DNA from: an uncultured Bacteroidales bacterium
Lineage (GTDB): Bacteria > Bacteroidota > Bacteroidia > Bacteroidales > Porphyromonadaceae
Reading direction: 5' to 3'
DNA length: 57,947 bases
NCBI GenBank assembly: GCA_902489445.1
Contig: CABTZX010000009.1
Location: 1 to 57,947, forward strand
Of this stretch, positions 9,496 to 18,270 are shown piece by piece. A model generated the notes under the pieces. It saw nothing but the letters and a program-made list of their open reading frames with translations, searched no databases and was not told where the DNA came from. Within the stretch, counting starts at the first letter, position 1. The number at the start of each line of letters is the position of its first letter. Made by a program: the position numbers and the translations under genes.

Positions 9496-9583
9496 CCTTT
9501 GTTGCGCAGAAAGGATACTTTCTACGTGTAAAGATGCAACCTTTGTAGCATAAAGGGGTCTCTATGCAGTAAAGGGGTATTTT
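9496..9583. repeat. Weak four-unit 22-bp array (E) in the SWIM-operon leader
   Basis: Four degenerate 22-bp units can be laid out here (9496, 9518, 9540, 9562). Shared features are CTTTG or CTATG at the unit start and AAAGG or AAAGGGG in the middle, with TGCA-type words between. The last two units are the most alike (GCATAAAGGGGTCT and GCAGTAAAGGGGTAT). The spacing matches the clear 88-bp arrays elsewhere, but unit identity is much lower and the two aligned AAAGGGG words are 19, not 22, nt apart, so the match to the 22-bp rule is tentative. Confidence 0.4.
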
Positions 9584-9681
9584 GCATCGAAGACAGGCTC
9601 ACCCTCGCTAGGTTGAATTGCCCGAAGGAGGCAAATTAGAATGATTAGAAACGCAAAACTTTTATATCTCAGAGTAATACA

Positions 9682-11034
9682 ATGAATGGCTATAAACTAT
9701 CCAATCGGGTTTGTCCGGAAGGAATGACTTTAGAAGAATGGCAGGTTGCCTTACGGCGCGAAGCGGCACAGCGGGAGATGTTTTCCGTTGAACATATGGA
9801 TTCGGGGCGTATTTGGGGCGATTATTTGGTTCGGCACGGCGACAATAGCTACAAAGTGGCATTTCGCGGTGTGGAAAGTGATCGTAATTTTTGTTCCTGC
9901 TTGGATTTTCGGACCACAGGCTTAGGTACCTGTAAACATATTGAATCGGTAATCCGCTACTTGGAAAAAGAAGTAGGCGGCTATCCGTGGGGTGGTTTGG
10001 TATATCGTCCCGCATATAGTTCCATCTATGTAAGTTATAAAGGCGGGCGCAGCGTGCGCTTTAGTTGTGGTGTAGATGAAGAGCCGATTTTCAGAGCTTT
10101 TCGCCTGCGTTACTTCGATAAAAACAACGTGATGGACGAACGCTTCTATCCGCAATTGGATCAGATTGCTGCCGAGGGGCTTCGGCTGAGCGATACGTTC
10201 CGCTGCTACGAAGATGTATATGAATATGTGGATGAAGTGGTAGCGGCAAACACGTGGCGCCAGTTGGTGGCAGATGCTTTCCCCAACCAAAAGATGACTA
10301 CCGCCTATGCACAAACATCGGAACACGACGAAATTCTTTCCGAATTGTACGAACTGCTCCACCGTGGCAATGCCATTATGGTAGGCGAAAGCACACAAAC
10401 ATTGCGCAAAGAGGTTATCGCCTTGGCAAGCTTTGTATTAGCCAACGAAGAGGGCCCCGTGGTGATTGTTAGCGCCACCAGTCAGAATCTGCCGGTATGG
10501 CAAGGGTTGATTGCACGCTCGCCACTGGCAGAAAATGAGCGGGTATATCTCTTTTCGCAAGAAGACTTTGATGCCTCTACACGATTACCGTCCGGAATGT
10601 TCAGCTTTTTCTTTGTGGAAAACGGTGATGTACTAAAGGATTGGACCAATCCGCTATCGCTTACCATTAAGAAGATCTCCATCAAGCATCTCTATATACA
10701 GATCGCGGCGCTGAGCAAGCTCACACCGGTACAATTTTCCAGCATCACGCAACACATATCGCCCTATCTATTAGCGCCTTTCTACCGTTTTATCCGCGAT
10801 TTTAGGCAATCTTTCCCTCTCTCGGATGCAGGAGACAATCTGCCCGAAAAGGCATATACGTTTATTTTTGCACGTAGCGCTACACGCGGTTTGGTGTGGC
10901 ACGGCGAGGAAGACGAAATGCCTATCGGTGGCGGAACTGCTGAAATTGTGCGAAACTTTACCGAATCGCTTGCCGCCGTACTTGAAAACAAAGAGGCTTG
11001 TGCGCTTCTAATCCAAAAGCTCCGCGAACTTTAG
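9682..11034 (+). CDS. SWIM zinc-finger protein with a decayed SNF2-helicase-like region
   Basis: A 450-residue protein. The SWIM finger is clear: C71-x-C73, then C84-K-H86. Such fingers often precede SNF2-type ATPases. Residues about 229-275 look like a worn ATPase start: NAIMVGESTQTLRKEVIALA sits where a Walker A (GxGKT) would be but has no Gly-Lys-Thr, and the stretch VVIVSATSQNLPVWQ resembles motif Ia. No DEAH box or helicase C-terminal domain follows, so it should not be an active motor. It is the first gene of a glycan operon, 9 nt before a GT2 gene. A nucleic-acid or protein-binding role is possible; the function is not known. Confidence 0.6.
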   Translation: MNGYKLSNRVCPEGMTLEEWQVALRREAAQREMFSVEHMDSGRIWGDYLVRHGDNSYKVAFRGVESDRNFCSCLDFRTTGLGTCKHIESVIRYLEKEVGGYPWGGLVYRPAYSSIYVSYKGGRSVRFSCGVDEEPIFRAFRLRYFDKNNVMDERFYPQLDQIAAEGLRLSDTFRCYEDVYEYVDEVVAANTWRQLVADAFPNQKMTTAYAQTSEHDEILSELYELLHRGNAIMVGESTQTLRKEVIALASFVLANEEGPVVIVSATSQNLPVWQGLIARSPLAENERVYLFSQEDFDASTRLPSGMFSFFFVENGDVLKDWTNPLSLTIKKISIKHLYIQIAALSKLTPVQFSSITQHISPYLLAPFYRFIRDFRQSFPLSDAGDNLPEKAYTFIFARSATRGLVWHGEEDEMPIGGGTAEIVRNFTESLAAVLENKEACALLIQKLREL

Positions 11035-11043
11035 TACCGATAT

Positions 11044-12036
11044 ATGAATCCCTTAGTAAGCATTCTGATACCGGTATATAAGGTTGAGCCCTATATAGAG
11101 CGCTGCCTGCATTCCGTGCTGCAACAGGATTATTCGCCTTTGGAGATAATCGTTGTAAACGATGCGTCGCCCGACGGCTCTATAGATATTGCTCGCCGCG
11201 TAATAGAGGCGGAAGCGCGTCCGGGGCACGAGGTACGCATTCTCAACCACGAGCGCAACCGCGGGTTAGGAGGCGCACGCCGCACAGCTATGGAGGCGAT
11301 GCACGGCGAATGGGTGCTGATACTGGATAGCGACGATTGGTGGGATAATCCGCATATGCTTAGCGAATGGCTTGCCGTAGCGCAAAATGGCGGGCACGAT
11401 GTAGTGGTGGGCAATTACAGCAAGCACTTCCGCAAAAAGGATATTCCTTTTATCATTGAACCGGAAGCATCGGGACGCGATTTTACCATCTCTATACTTT
11501 CCTCGCGTCAGGAAGCGTATCTGTGGAATAAGCTCTTCTCTGCCAGCCTCTTTGCCCCCTTTATTTCGCTTTTTGAGGAGGGACGCAATTTATGGGAGGA
11601 TTATTATGTAACACTGCGTTTGCTCTACTGCGCGCAATCGGTTGGGTACTACAGCGGATGCACGGTGCATTACGAGCAAAGCAATATGGGTTCCTACACA
11701 CACAACATGACGGAAGCCAATGCGCGTGAGATGCGCCGTATCATTGACAGTTTGGCACATTTTTTCATTGAAGAGAAGGGTGACGAAGCGTTCCGCGCCG
11801 TTATCGGCAGAGCATTACTGAACCTCAAGCTACAAGCCTATTTGGCGCTTCCGCTACATCGGCGCAAAGTGGTGCAAGAGCTTATCCCTGAGCCGGTTGA
11901 GCAGTACCTCCCCGAAATGAACTGGCGCGGACTAACCAAAATGAAGTTTCGTCTTATGGAACAGGCAGTTACGGCTCCATTAGGCAAGGCGTTGGACCAA
12001 GCAATCGGCACCGCCAAACGCGTGATTTATGGGTAA
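11044..12036 (+). CDS. Family 2 glycosyltransferase (first of three tandem copies)
   Basis: A 330-residue GT-A enzyme that transfers sugar from a nucleotide-sugar donor at the cytoplasmic face during surface-glycan synthesis. The N-terminal VSILIPVYKVEPYIERCL, the acidic site VNDASPDGS (about 38-46) and the metal-binding DSDD at 95-98 are standard GT2 features. The C-terminal half is specific to this group and has no transmembrane helix. It lies 9 nt after the SWIM gene and overlaps the next GT2 by 8 bp. The three adjacent GT2 proteins share length and motif wording, so they probably arose by tandem duplication. Sugar specificity cannot be read. Confidence 0.88.
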   Translation: MNPLVSILIPVYKVEPYIERCLHSVLQQDYSPLEIIVVNDASPDGSIDIARRVIEAEARPGHEVRILNHERNRGLGGARRTAMEAMHGEWVLILDSDDWWDNPHMLSEWLAVAQNGGHDVVVGNYSKHFRKKDIPFIIEPEASGRDFTISILSSRQEAYLWNKLFSASLFAPFISLFEEGRNLWEDYYVTLRLLYCAQSVGYYSGCTVHYEQSNMGSYTHNMTEANAREMRRIIDSLAHFFIEEKGDEAFRAVIGRALLNLKLQAYLALPLHRRKVVQELIPEPVEQYLPEMNWRGLTKMKFRLMEQAVTAPLGKALDQAIGTAKRVIYG

Positions 12037-13021
12037 TAAGCCTATCGCCACCATCTGTGTACCCGTCTACAAGGTAGAGGCGTATGTGGCGGAATGCATC
12101 GGCTCCATTCTTCAGCAGGACTATCCCTTTTTAGAGCTTATTGTGGTGGACGATGCATCGCCCGATAGCTCTATGGCGATTGTAAAACGTATCGTTGCGG
12201 AGGAAAACAGCCGTAACCACGCCGTGCAACTAATCGAATTGGCAGAAAATGGGGGTTCCGACAATGCACGCCGGCATGCTGTCAAGGCGGCACAAGGCAA
12301 ATATCTCTTTTTTGTGGATAGTGATGACTATCTGACTGATACGGGTGCCGTGACCAAAGTGGTAGCGGCAATGGAGCAGAGCGAAGCCCCGATGGCGATT
12401 TTCGATTTTATCAGCGGGTACAAGCATCGGAATAAGCCTTTTCGACACATTGCTCAATTGCAGGGCGAGGAGGCTACCGCTGCGTTTATCGATGGATCAA
12501 TTCCCGCGTATCTCTGGAATAAATGTTTCCGAAAAGAGCTCTTTTTGCCCTTTACAAACTATATCGGACGCGAAATTACACTTTGGGAAGATAAGAATCG
12601 GGTTATTCCCTATTCTTTTCTGCACCAAGGCATTTGTTATGTGCCGGGCTGTTTTTACCACTACCGGCGCTACCTGCCAGGCGCATTGAGCAATAATCCG
12701 AGCGAAACAGCTCTACGCTCGGTTCGATTAGTACACCAAAATATGGTGGAATTTTTTGCACAACATCCGCACGGAGCACAAATCGATGCCGCTTTGCAAC
12801 GTGAAACGGTAACAGTAAAGCTATTGCAATACAGAACCGATCATTACGAAGCATTCCGTAAAGCATCCGAAGATTTTCCCATCAGTCGAGCGGAAGCCGG
12901 CTTACTTAAAGGGCTTGCTAACGCACCGTACCGACTTATGGTGCGTTTTAACAACAGGGGCAAGCTACGCGCCGGTTTTCGCGTAATGCGTGCCGTACAG
13001 CGCGCCAAAGCACTATTATAA
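12029..13021 (+). CDS. Family 2 glycosyltransferase (second tandem copy)
   Basis: Also 330 residues, with ATICVPVYKVEAYVAECI, the acidic site VDDASPDSS (about 40-48) and DSDD at 97-100. A lengthy C-terminal half contains SIPAYLWNKCFRKELFLPF, echoing YLWNKLFSASLF in the first copy and GYLWNKCYRRELFLTH in the third. The start codon lies inside the end of the preceding gene (8-bp overlap), so translation is probably coupled. Like its neighbours it should add a sugar to a lipid-linked glycan; donor and acceptor are unknown. Confidence 0.88.
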   Translation: MGNKPIATICVPVYKVEAYVAECIGSILQQDYPFLELIVVDDASPDSSMAIVKRIVAEENSRNHAVQLIELAENGGSDNARRHAVKAAQGKYLFFVDSDDYLTDTGAVTKVVAAMEQSEAPMAIFDFISGYKHRNKPFRHIAQLQGEEATAAFIDGSIPAYLWNKCFRKELFLPFTNYIGREITLWEDKNRVIPYSFLHQGICYVPGCFYHYRRYLPGALSNNPSETALRSVRLVHQNMVEFFAQHPHGAQIDAALQRETVTVKLLQYRTDHYEAFRKASEDFPISRAEAGLLKGLANAPYRLMVRFNNRGKLRAGFRVMRAVQRAKALL

Positions 13022-13047
13022 CGAAATCTGATTTTAGCAAAGTTCCC

Positions 13048-14037
13048 ATGAGCAAGCCTCTTCCTTCGGTATCGATACTTATTCCCCTCTATCGCGTGGA
13101 ACAGTACGTGGAAACGTGCCTACGCTCCGTATTGGAGCAGGATTACCCACAGTTAGAGGTGGTAATTGTGGACGATGCCTCGCCGGACAAAAGTATAGAA
13201 ATTGCTGAGCGTTTGTGTACAGAAGCGAACCCAAAGGCACATACCTTTAAGTTGATTCGTCATAGTGAAAATCGTGGATTATCTATGGCTCGCGTTTCCG
13301 GCTTGAATGCTGCCGAAGGGGATCTATTGCTCTTTTTGGATAGCGACGACTATCTGACGCGCCCGGATGCTGTTCGGCTCATTGCAAACAAAATGACCGA
13401 TGGAAATGCCGATTTGGTACTTTTTGGCTGGACGGAGCTATTCCGCCATCGGGAACGAACTACCATACCTTTTCATTTTACGGATCCGGTGGCGCTTTCG
13501 GCTGCCATCATTTCAGGCAAAACACCCGGGTATTTGTGGAACAAGTGCTACCGAAGAGAATTGTTCCTCACTCACGCGCATTTTTTTGAAGGTTGTAATA
13601 TGTGGGAAGATGTGGTTCCCACGGCCGTATACGCCTATCACGCCGAGCGAATTGCCTATTTGGATTTTCCGCTGCATATGTACCGCCGCACCAACGAAAA
13701 TGCCCTTACCTACCGGCTCACCCCGGAGCGTTTAGCATCCATGCGGCATCAAGCCGATTTTTTGGAGCATTATTTTGAGCATGAGTCAGATACGCATCTT
13801 TCGGAAGCGCTACGGCTGATGCGGCTCTCCATCCTCCACACAGAGCTAAATCATACGAATTATGACCGGTACAAAGCCATTTTGGCAACGCATCCTCCGC
13901 TGCGTGATTTTTTAGAAGCAGATGGCGGTTTAGCGGCTCGTATGAGCCTCTGTAGCCAACGCTTGTACAACATGGGGCTAAAGCGTATGGGATTTGCCCT
14001 TCTTAGGCTAAAAAAAGTATTACTTCGCTTGCGCTAA
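13048..14037 (+). CDS. Family 2 glycosyltransferase (third tandem copy)
   Basis: A 329-residue GT2 enzyme with VSILIPLYRVEQYVETCL, VDDASPDKS (about 41-49) and DSDD at 98-101. Its C-terminal half carries the same YLWNKCYRRELF block seen in the second copy. It starts 26 nt after the second copy and ends 12 nt before the EpsG-like gene, so all five genes from 9682 to 15219 are likely one operon. Sequence similarity to the other two is strongest in the first 110 residues, which suggests that acceptor use has diverged. Confidence 0.88.
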   Translation: MSKPLPSVSILIPLYRVEQYVETCLRSVLEQDYPQLEVVIVDDASPDKSIEIAERLCTEANPKAHTFKLIRHSENRGLSMARVSGLNAAEGDLLLFLDSDDYLTRPDAVRLIANKMTDGNADLVLFGWTELFRHRERTTIPFHFTDPVALSAAIISGKTPGYLWNKCYRRELFLTHAHFFEGCNMWEDVVPTAVYAYHAERIAYLDFPLHMYRRTNENALTYRLTPERLASMRHQADFLEHYFEHESDTHLSEALRLMRLSILHTELNHTNYDRYKAILATHPPLRDFLEADGGLAARMSLCSQRLYNMGLKRMGFALLRLKKVLLRLR

Positions 14038-14049
14038 ACGAAAAGATAT

Positions 14050-15219
14050 ATGCCTTTAGAAAGTTTCCTCCTCTATACCGCTTTTTTGGTACTCTCCGTA
14101 CTCAGCATTTGCGCTGTAGCGCGAAGCCGTTACGGAGAAAAGGTGCCGTTTGCCGTCCTGACGGTTGTCTTGATTCTTTTCTCGGCATTGCGCGATAATA
14201 TCGGGCGGGATTACCCCATTTACGAGGAAGCGTTTTACACAAAGGAATATACCTCCTACGATCATATGGAGTGGCTCTGGAAGCAATTCTACGATATGCT
14301 GAACTACTTCGGACTGGAATTTTACCATTGGACGCTGATTGTGGCGGTTATTTTTATTCCGCTGGTGCTGTGGGCATACCGTAAACAGAGCTATACACTG
14401 TGGATTGCGCTTGCTTTCTTTGTTTTTACCTATAAACTTTACTTTGAGTCGTTCAATTCGGTACGCCAATGTTTGGCACAAGCTGTATGCCTTTTTGCCG
14501 TTCCCCTCTATACCGAAAGGAAATGGATACCGGCTTTTTTGATCCTTTTTCTTGCGGTAGCGATTCACCGCTCGGCAGCGGTAATGGTGCTTTTACTACC
14601 CTTTTTCTATATACGTTATAACGGCTATTTTATGGGTAGCATGGTGGTGCTGTCGCTTGCCGTTTTTCCGCGCATACTGAAGCCGCTTTTTGTATTTTTG
14701 ATCCCATACCTCCCCATCGATACCTATTATTTGGAAAATATGTGGGATGCACAGGAAGGGAGCGGATCGGGCATTTTCTATATGATTAACACCGTAATAG
14801 CCCTTTATCTCGTATGGCGCAGTAAAGATTTGTACCGGAGAGACGCTAAACTCCTGCCTTACCTGAACAGTTGGCTGATCAGCGTGATTATCTGTAATTC
14901 TCTTCCGTTTTTTCAGGTTGGAAGCCGACTTTTCTACTATCCGTTAATGTTTTTCCCGATATTGATGTCCAACCTGTTCACGGTGGGCAATCGATACGAT
15001 CGTATATTGGTATGGGGATTTCTCTTCCTTCAGGTAGCGCAAACGGCAAAAGTTATCTGTATTCCGGACGAAAACTTCCTCCGCTACCAAATTATCTTTA
15101 AGGATCGCGAAAAGGTACACATCTACGATTACTCGGAAAACAGGACGCTTCCGCCCGACTATTTTCTGCGTTCGCTCACGTTAACCGGTACGCAAAGTAC
15201 GACGGTAAACATACTTTAG
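14050..15219 (+). CDS. EpsG-family membrane protein, probable glycan polymerase (Wzy-like)
   Basis: A 389-residue multi-pass membrane protein with about ten hydrophobic segments. The early block FSALRDNIGRDYPIYEEAFY and the following FNSVRQCLAQAVCLFAVPLY are characteristic of EpsG (PF14897) proteins, which act as Wzy-like polymerases of repeat units in exopolysaccharide or O-antigen pathways. It closes the operon with three GT2 genes. Its last 39 bp overlap, on opposite strands, the 3' end of the convergent glycosyltransferase gene at 15181. Family assignment is good; the polymer is unknown. Confidence 0.82.
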   Translation: MPLESFLLYTAFLVLSVLSICAVARSRYGEKVPFAVLTVVLILFSALRDNIGRDYPIYEEAFYTKEYTSYDHMEWLWKQFYDMLNYFGLEFYHWTLIVAVIFIPLVLWAYRKQSYTLWIALAFFVFTYKLYFESFNSVRQCLAQAVCLFAVPLYTERKWIPAFLILFLAVAIHRSAAVMVLLLPFFYIRYNGYFMGSMVVLSLAVFPRILKPLFVFLIPYLPIDTYYLENMWDAQEGSGSGIFYMINTVIALYLVWRSKDLYRRDAKLLPYLNSWLISVIICNSLPFFQVGSRLFYYPLMFFPILMSNLFTVGNRYDRILVWGFLFLQVAQTAKVICIPDENFLRYQIIFKDREKVHIYDYSENRTLPPDYFLRSLTLTGTQSTTVNIL

Positions 15220-16050
15220 CACGGAGGGAGGCGCCAACCGAAGTGGCAACCTCATTGCGGCGTTACGCAAATACTCGTAAAAGTTAAGGAAGCCCTCCCG
15301 GCGCAATTTTTTCAGCAGAGCATGTTCGCGCTGCGCATAACGTAAGCCGCGCCGTCTTTTCAGCGTATCGTCGTCCATTCGGAAAGCAAGTAGTGGCTCC
15401 GGCATATTGTGAAATTTAGTGCCGGAGAGCAACATACGCGCCCACAGATAATAATCTTCAAATGAGGGACAGTGCCTGTATCCGCCGGCACGAAGCACTT
15501 CGCTTTTGCGGAACATTACTACCGGATGATTGACCGGACAACGCTTTTTGGCGAAACGCATTATGGTATCGTGATCTTCAGGCAATATACGTTTTGCCAC
15601 AATATGATGCTTTTCATCGGCAAATTCGTCTATTGCTGCGCTGAGTACACCCACTTCCGGATGCGAACGCATAAAGGCAACTTGCCGCTCAAATCGCTCG
15701 GGATAGGAAATATCATCCGTATCCATACGCGCCACAAGGTCGTTTTTACACGCTGCAAGCCCGGCATTGAGCGCTTTGCCCAACCCTCCGTTTTCAGGGA
15801 GCCGAACCAAGTGAAACAGAGCAGGATAACGCTCGGTGAAATGCTGTATCACCGCTTCCAAAGGTTCGGTAAGCGGTCCGTCGCATACCAGTACGATTTC
15901 CGACGGAAGAAGGCTTGACGCAAATACTGAAGCAAGTGCTTCGCTAAAGTATTCCGCCGTTTCTCCCCGGTAAACCGACATCAAAAGCGAAAAAGGCATT
16001 TCCTTTTCACCGATACCGCAATGGGTTGCGTATATATCGTTGTTATCCAT
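15181..16050 (-). CDS. Family 2 glycosyltransferase, AmsE-like
   Basis: A 289-residue GT2 enzyme with FSLLMSVYRGETAEYFSEAL, VLVCDGPL, NGGLGKALNAGLAAC and the DxD-type motif MDTDDIS (DTDD at 110-113). This wording matches the AmsE/galactosyltransferase-like subgroup and differs from the three GT2 proteins across the way. The start at 16050 sits 8 nt from a TATCTTTG box; an internal Met at 15999 (MPFSLLMSV) is where many relatives begin and is a real alternative. Its 3' end overlaps the EpsG-like gene by 39 bp. It probably serves the same surface-glycan pathway. Confidence 0.85.
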   Translation of the reverse strand: MDNNDIYATHCGIGEKEMPFSLLMSVYRGETAEYFSEALASVFASSLLPSEIVLVCDGPLTEPLEAVIQHFTERYPALFHLVRLPENGGLGKALNAGLAACKNDLVARMDTDDISYPERFERQVAFMRSHPEVGVLSAAIDEFADEKHHIVAKRILPEDHDTIMRFAKKRCPVNHPVVMFRKSEVLRAGGYRHCPSFEDYYLWARMLLSGTKFHNMPEPLLAFRMDDDTLKRRRGLRYAQREHALLKKLRREGFLNFYEYLRNAAMRLPLRLAPPSVLKYVYRRTLRTG

Positions 16051-16058
16051 CTATTAGA

Positions 16059-16066
16059 CAAAGATA
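16059..16066 (-). promoter_or_regulatory. TATCTTTG -7 box for the AmsE-like gene
   Basis: A minus-strand TAnnTTTG octamer, 8 nt before the ATG at 16050. If this start is right the transcript is nearly leaderless; with the start at 15999 the leader would be about 55 nt. Confidence 0.5.
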
Positions 16067-16095
16067 CCAAATTGCGCTCTATTTGGTAACAATCC

Positions 16096-16821
16096 TTACC
16101 CTTGCGTTATCTGAGCAAAAAGAGCGCAGCACAAAGCGATACAGACTCCAATACAGACTAATATCAAAAGTGCATTGATATACTTTGCCTTAGGTTTGGT
16201 ATTTTGATGCAAATCCAACGCAAAATACTCCCGAAAGAATATATATAGAGCAGGTATTGACGTTAGCACCAAGATAAAATCCTCCGGAATACCGAAAAAC
16301 CACGTTTTGGTTACTCCCACCATTGCCCAATTGAGTAGCAGCAAAACAATAAAGATATTGACTCGGCTCGTAAAGAGCAGAAGGAGCCCAATCGTATAAA
16401 TCGCCACCGTGCAAGGCATCACCGGTGTAGTGATATAGGGAAATGTGAGGCCACGCATAATTGAGGCCAACGGATACATCAGCGGAAGCAGAAGAACGAA
16501 AACGGCAAAAGGCTTAAACTTATCCCGAAGCACAAACTGCGTATCGTTCTGTACAAGATCCTTAACCCAAGCAAGCGCCAAAATACCCCAGTAGATGCTC
16601 AGTAATGCGGAGTAACTACGTTCCGCACAATAGATAGCGTAGTAGACTACGGCAATCCATACGTATAGAAGTATCAGATAGGATTTAGCGATAATTGTAC
16701 TACTGCGCGACGGGCGTTTTGCCAAAAGGTATAGAACCACCACAGCCAAAATGATCAGTAGCAACTGTATGTACCAAGTTGCCGCATTATAATTGGCAAT
16801 TGTGTTCCAAAAAGTATTCAT
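16096..16821 (-). CDS. Multi-pass membrane protein, DUF6064-like
   Basis: A 241-residue protein with about seven hydrophobic helices and short loops. The start FWNTIANYNAATWYIQLLLI, with an aromatic residue, YN and W, and the internal FPYITTPVMPCTVAIYTIGLL block resemble DUF6064 proteins, whose function is unknown. It follows the ThrE pair in the same direction, 16 nt after the second gene, so it is probably the last gene of that operon. The ThrE context suggests transport or an accessory role, but this is only inference from position. Confidence 0.6.
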   Translation of the reverse strand: MNTFWNTIANYNAATWYIQLLLIILAVVVLYLLAKRPSRSSTIIAKSYLILLYVWIAVVYYAIYCAERSYSALLSIYWGILALAWVKDLVQNDTQFVLRDKFKPFAVFVLLLPLMYPLASIMRGLTFPYITTPVMPCTVAIYTIGLLLLFTSRVNIFIVLLLLNWAMVGVTKTWFFGIPEDFILVLTSIPALYIFFREYFALDLHQNTKPKAKYINALLILVCIGVCIALCCALFAQITQG

Positions 16822-16837
16822 AAAAAGATCAGTATGC

Positions 16838-17335
16838 CTATTGTTTTTTACGTGTTAGAGAAAAGGTTCGTTTAGGAAAAAGCAGTATAGGGAGCGTAGC
16901 ACCTGCCGCTAAAACAAAGATAACGGTTACGGCAACCATTGTATTAAAGAAAAACATCTCCATATACTTCTGCTGCCCCTCCGTACTTCCTAAATTCTGA
17001 AGGAACATAATCTGTGCAAAAAACATCTTGTACGCATATTTCCCCGGTATCATCGGTAGTAGTGCCGGTATAGATAAAACGGTAATGGGCGTCCGGATCC
17101 GCTTGCCCAACCATAGCGCGCCGAAGCCGATTGTTAGCGAGGCGCAGAGCGAGCCGATCGCTATATTTACGCCACATATCGTCATGAGAAAAAAGCGCAA
17201 TGCGTGCCCCACAGCGGCAAGCAGGGCAATACTCCCATATGCCTTTAGCGGTGGATCCGATATCGCACCAAAACCCATCGCCGCCAATGCGGCAAACAGC
17301 CCGTCCAACAGAAGATCTACTATCAGCATCATCAT
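16838..17335 (-). CDS. Threonine/serine exporter, small ThrE_2-type subunit (DUF3815)
   Basis: A 165-residue membrane protein with about five helices. It has GFGALWLGKRIRTPITVLSI and the block ALLPMIPGKYAYKMFF, the conserved PMIPG region of the C-terminal half of ThrE exporters. In Corynebacterium ThrE this domain is fused to the larger one; here the halves are separate genes overlapping by 4 bp (17332-17335), the usual split form. The pair should export threonine or serine. The start overlaps the stop of the preceding gene. Confidence 0.82.
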   Translation of the reverse strand: MMMLIVDLLLDGLFAALAAMGFGAISDPPLKAYGSIALLAAVGHALRFFLMTICGVNIAIGSLCASLTIGFGALWLGKRIRTPITVLSIPALLPMIPGKYAYKMFFAQIMFLQNLGSTEGQQKYMEMFFFNTMVAVTVIFVLAAGATLPILLFPKRTFSLTRKKQ

Positions 17336-18108
17336 AACAAGCTACTTCTGAAAATAAAGAGAGTGATGGAAAAACCCCACCCGATGCAACCAATAAGCAG
17401 GAAAGCCTCCACCAGCCGCGAGAAGCCTGTTTGCACATATCCTTCCACAATGTCGATTACTCCATTAATGAGCGGAACGCCCGGTACCAGATAGAGTACA
17501 CTGGTGGTTAGCGCTATTTCACTATCCGTTTTGAAAATCAGCGATATACTTGTACAGAGAGATGCCACAAAGGCTGACGCTACAAAGGCAATGTAGTGAT
17601 TCACATGCTCCTGAATCAGCTTTTGTTTACAGATAAACCCTACCACCGTAGCCCAGAATACGATACCCATAGCCGGCAAATCGCCTCCAAATAGCCTGCA
17701 GAACGATGCATTGGCCAATCCCACCAGTATTAACACAAATAGAGGATGTGTACCGGGTGCGGCTAAAATCTGCTCGTATCGCTTGCGTACTTCATCAAGC
17801 GTTAGATGCTCGTCTACCGTCTCCCAGCTCAATGCGCTCAGACGTGCATTATGCTCAAAGCTGATCGGCAGCGAAGGAATTGCCCCTTCTATCGTGAAGT
17901 GTGTATTGCTCTTGGGATCATACAGCTTGATGATGACCCCTTTTTGTACCATCATCGTTACAACAACATAGCCGAAGCTCTCGCCTATTCGCTGCGTACA
18001 GCGCACCACACGAGAAGTATGCACGCCACTGCCCATCATATGCGTGGCATAGGCCGAGAGAAAGGTGCCTACAGCCTTCAAACTATTATCGTAAAGCTCG
18101 TTTCCCAT
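17332..18108 (-). CDS. Threonine/serine exporter, large ThrE-type subunit (DUF1212)
   Basis: A 258-residue protein with a soluble N-terminal part and about five C-terminal helices. The N-terminal half carries the conserved cytoplasmic segment with RVVRCTQRIGESFGYVVVTM and the PF06738 block containing RLFGGDLPAMGIVFWATVVG and LVPGVPLINGVIDIVEGY. PGVPLINGV is diagnostic of the family. Together with the overlapping small subunit it forms the exporter. A TACCTTTG box at 18211-18218 lies about 100 nt upstream. Substrate is inferred from the family, not from the sequence. Confidence 0.85.
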   Translation of the reverse strand: MGNELYDNSLKAVGTFLSAYATHMMGSGVHTSRVVRCTQRIGESFGYVVVTMMVQKGVIIKLYDPKSNTHFTIEGAIPSLPISFEHNARLSALSWETVDEHLTLDEVRKRYEQILAAPGTHPLFVLILVGLANASFCRLFGGDLPAMGIVFWATVVGFICKQKLIQEHVNHYIAFVASAFVASLCTSISLIFKTDSEIALTTSVLYLVPGVPLINGVIDIVEGYVQTGFSRLVEAFLLIGCIGWGFSITLFIFRSSLL

Positions 18109-18210
18109 AGTCGTCCATCAATGATAAATTGCTCGTAGCGCAATCGTCCCTCTATAGATTACTTTTATTCTCCTGAGCTACAAGTGCCAAGCTGGTACAA
18201 TACACCGATG

Positions 18211-18218
18211 CAAAGGTA
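18211..18218 (-). promoter_or_regulatory. TACCTTTG -7 box for the ThrE operon
   Basis: A minus-strand TAnnTTTG octamer. The predicted leader is about 95 nt. The adjacent 88-bp repeat array (18271-18358) lies upstream of this promoter and also upstream of the divergent lysE-type gene. Confidence 0.5.
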
Positions 18219-18270
18219 TCTTTTTTTATGCAAATCCGCTCCGGCCAGGGTTCTCGGGAGGCTCGGAAAT

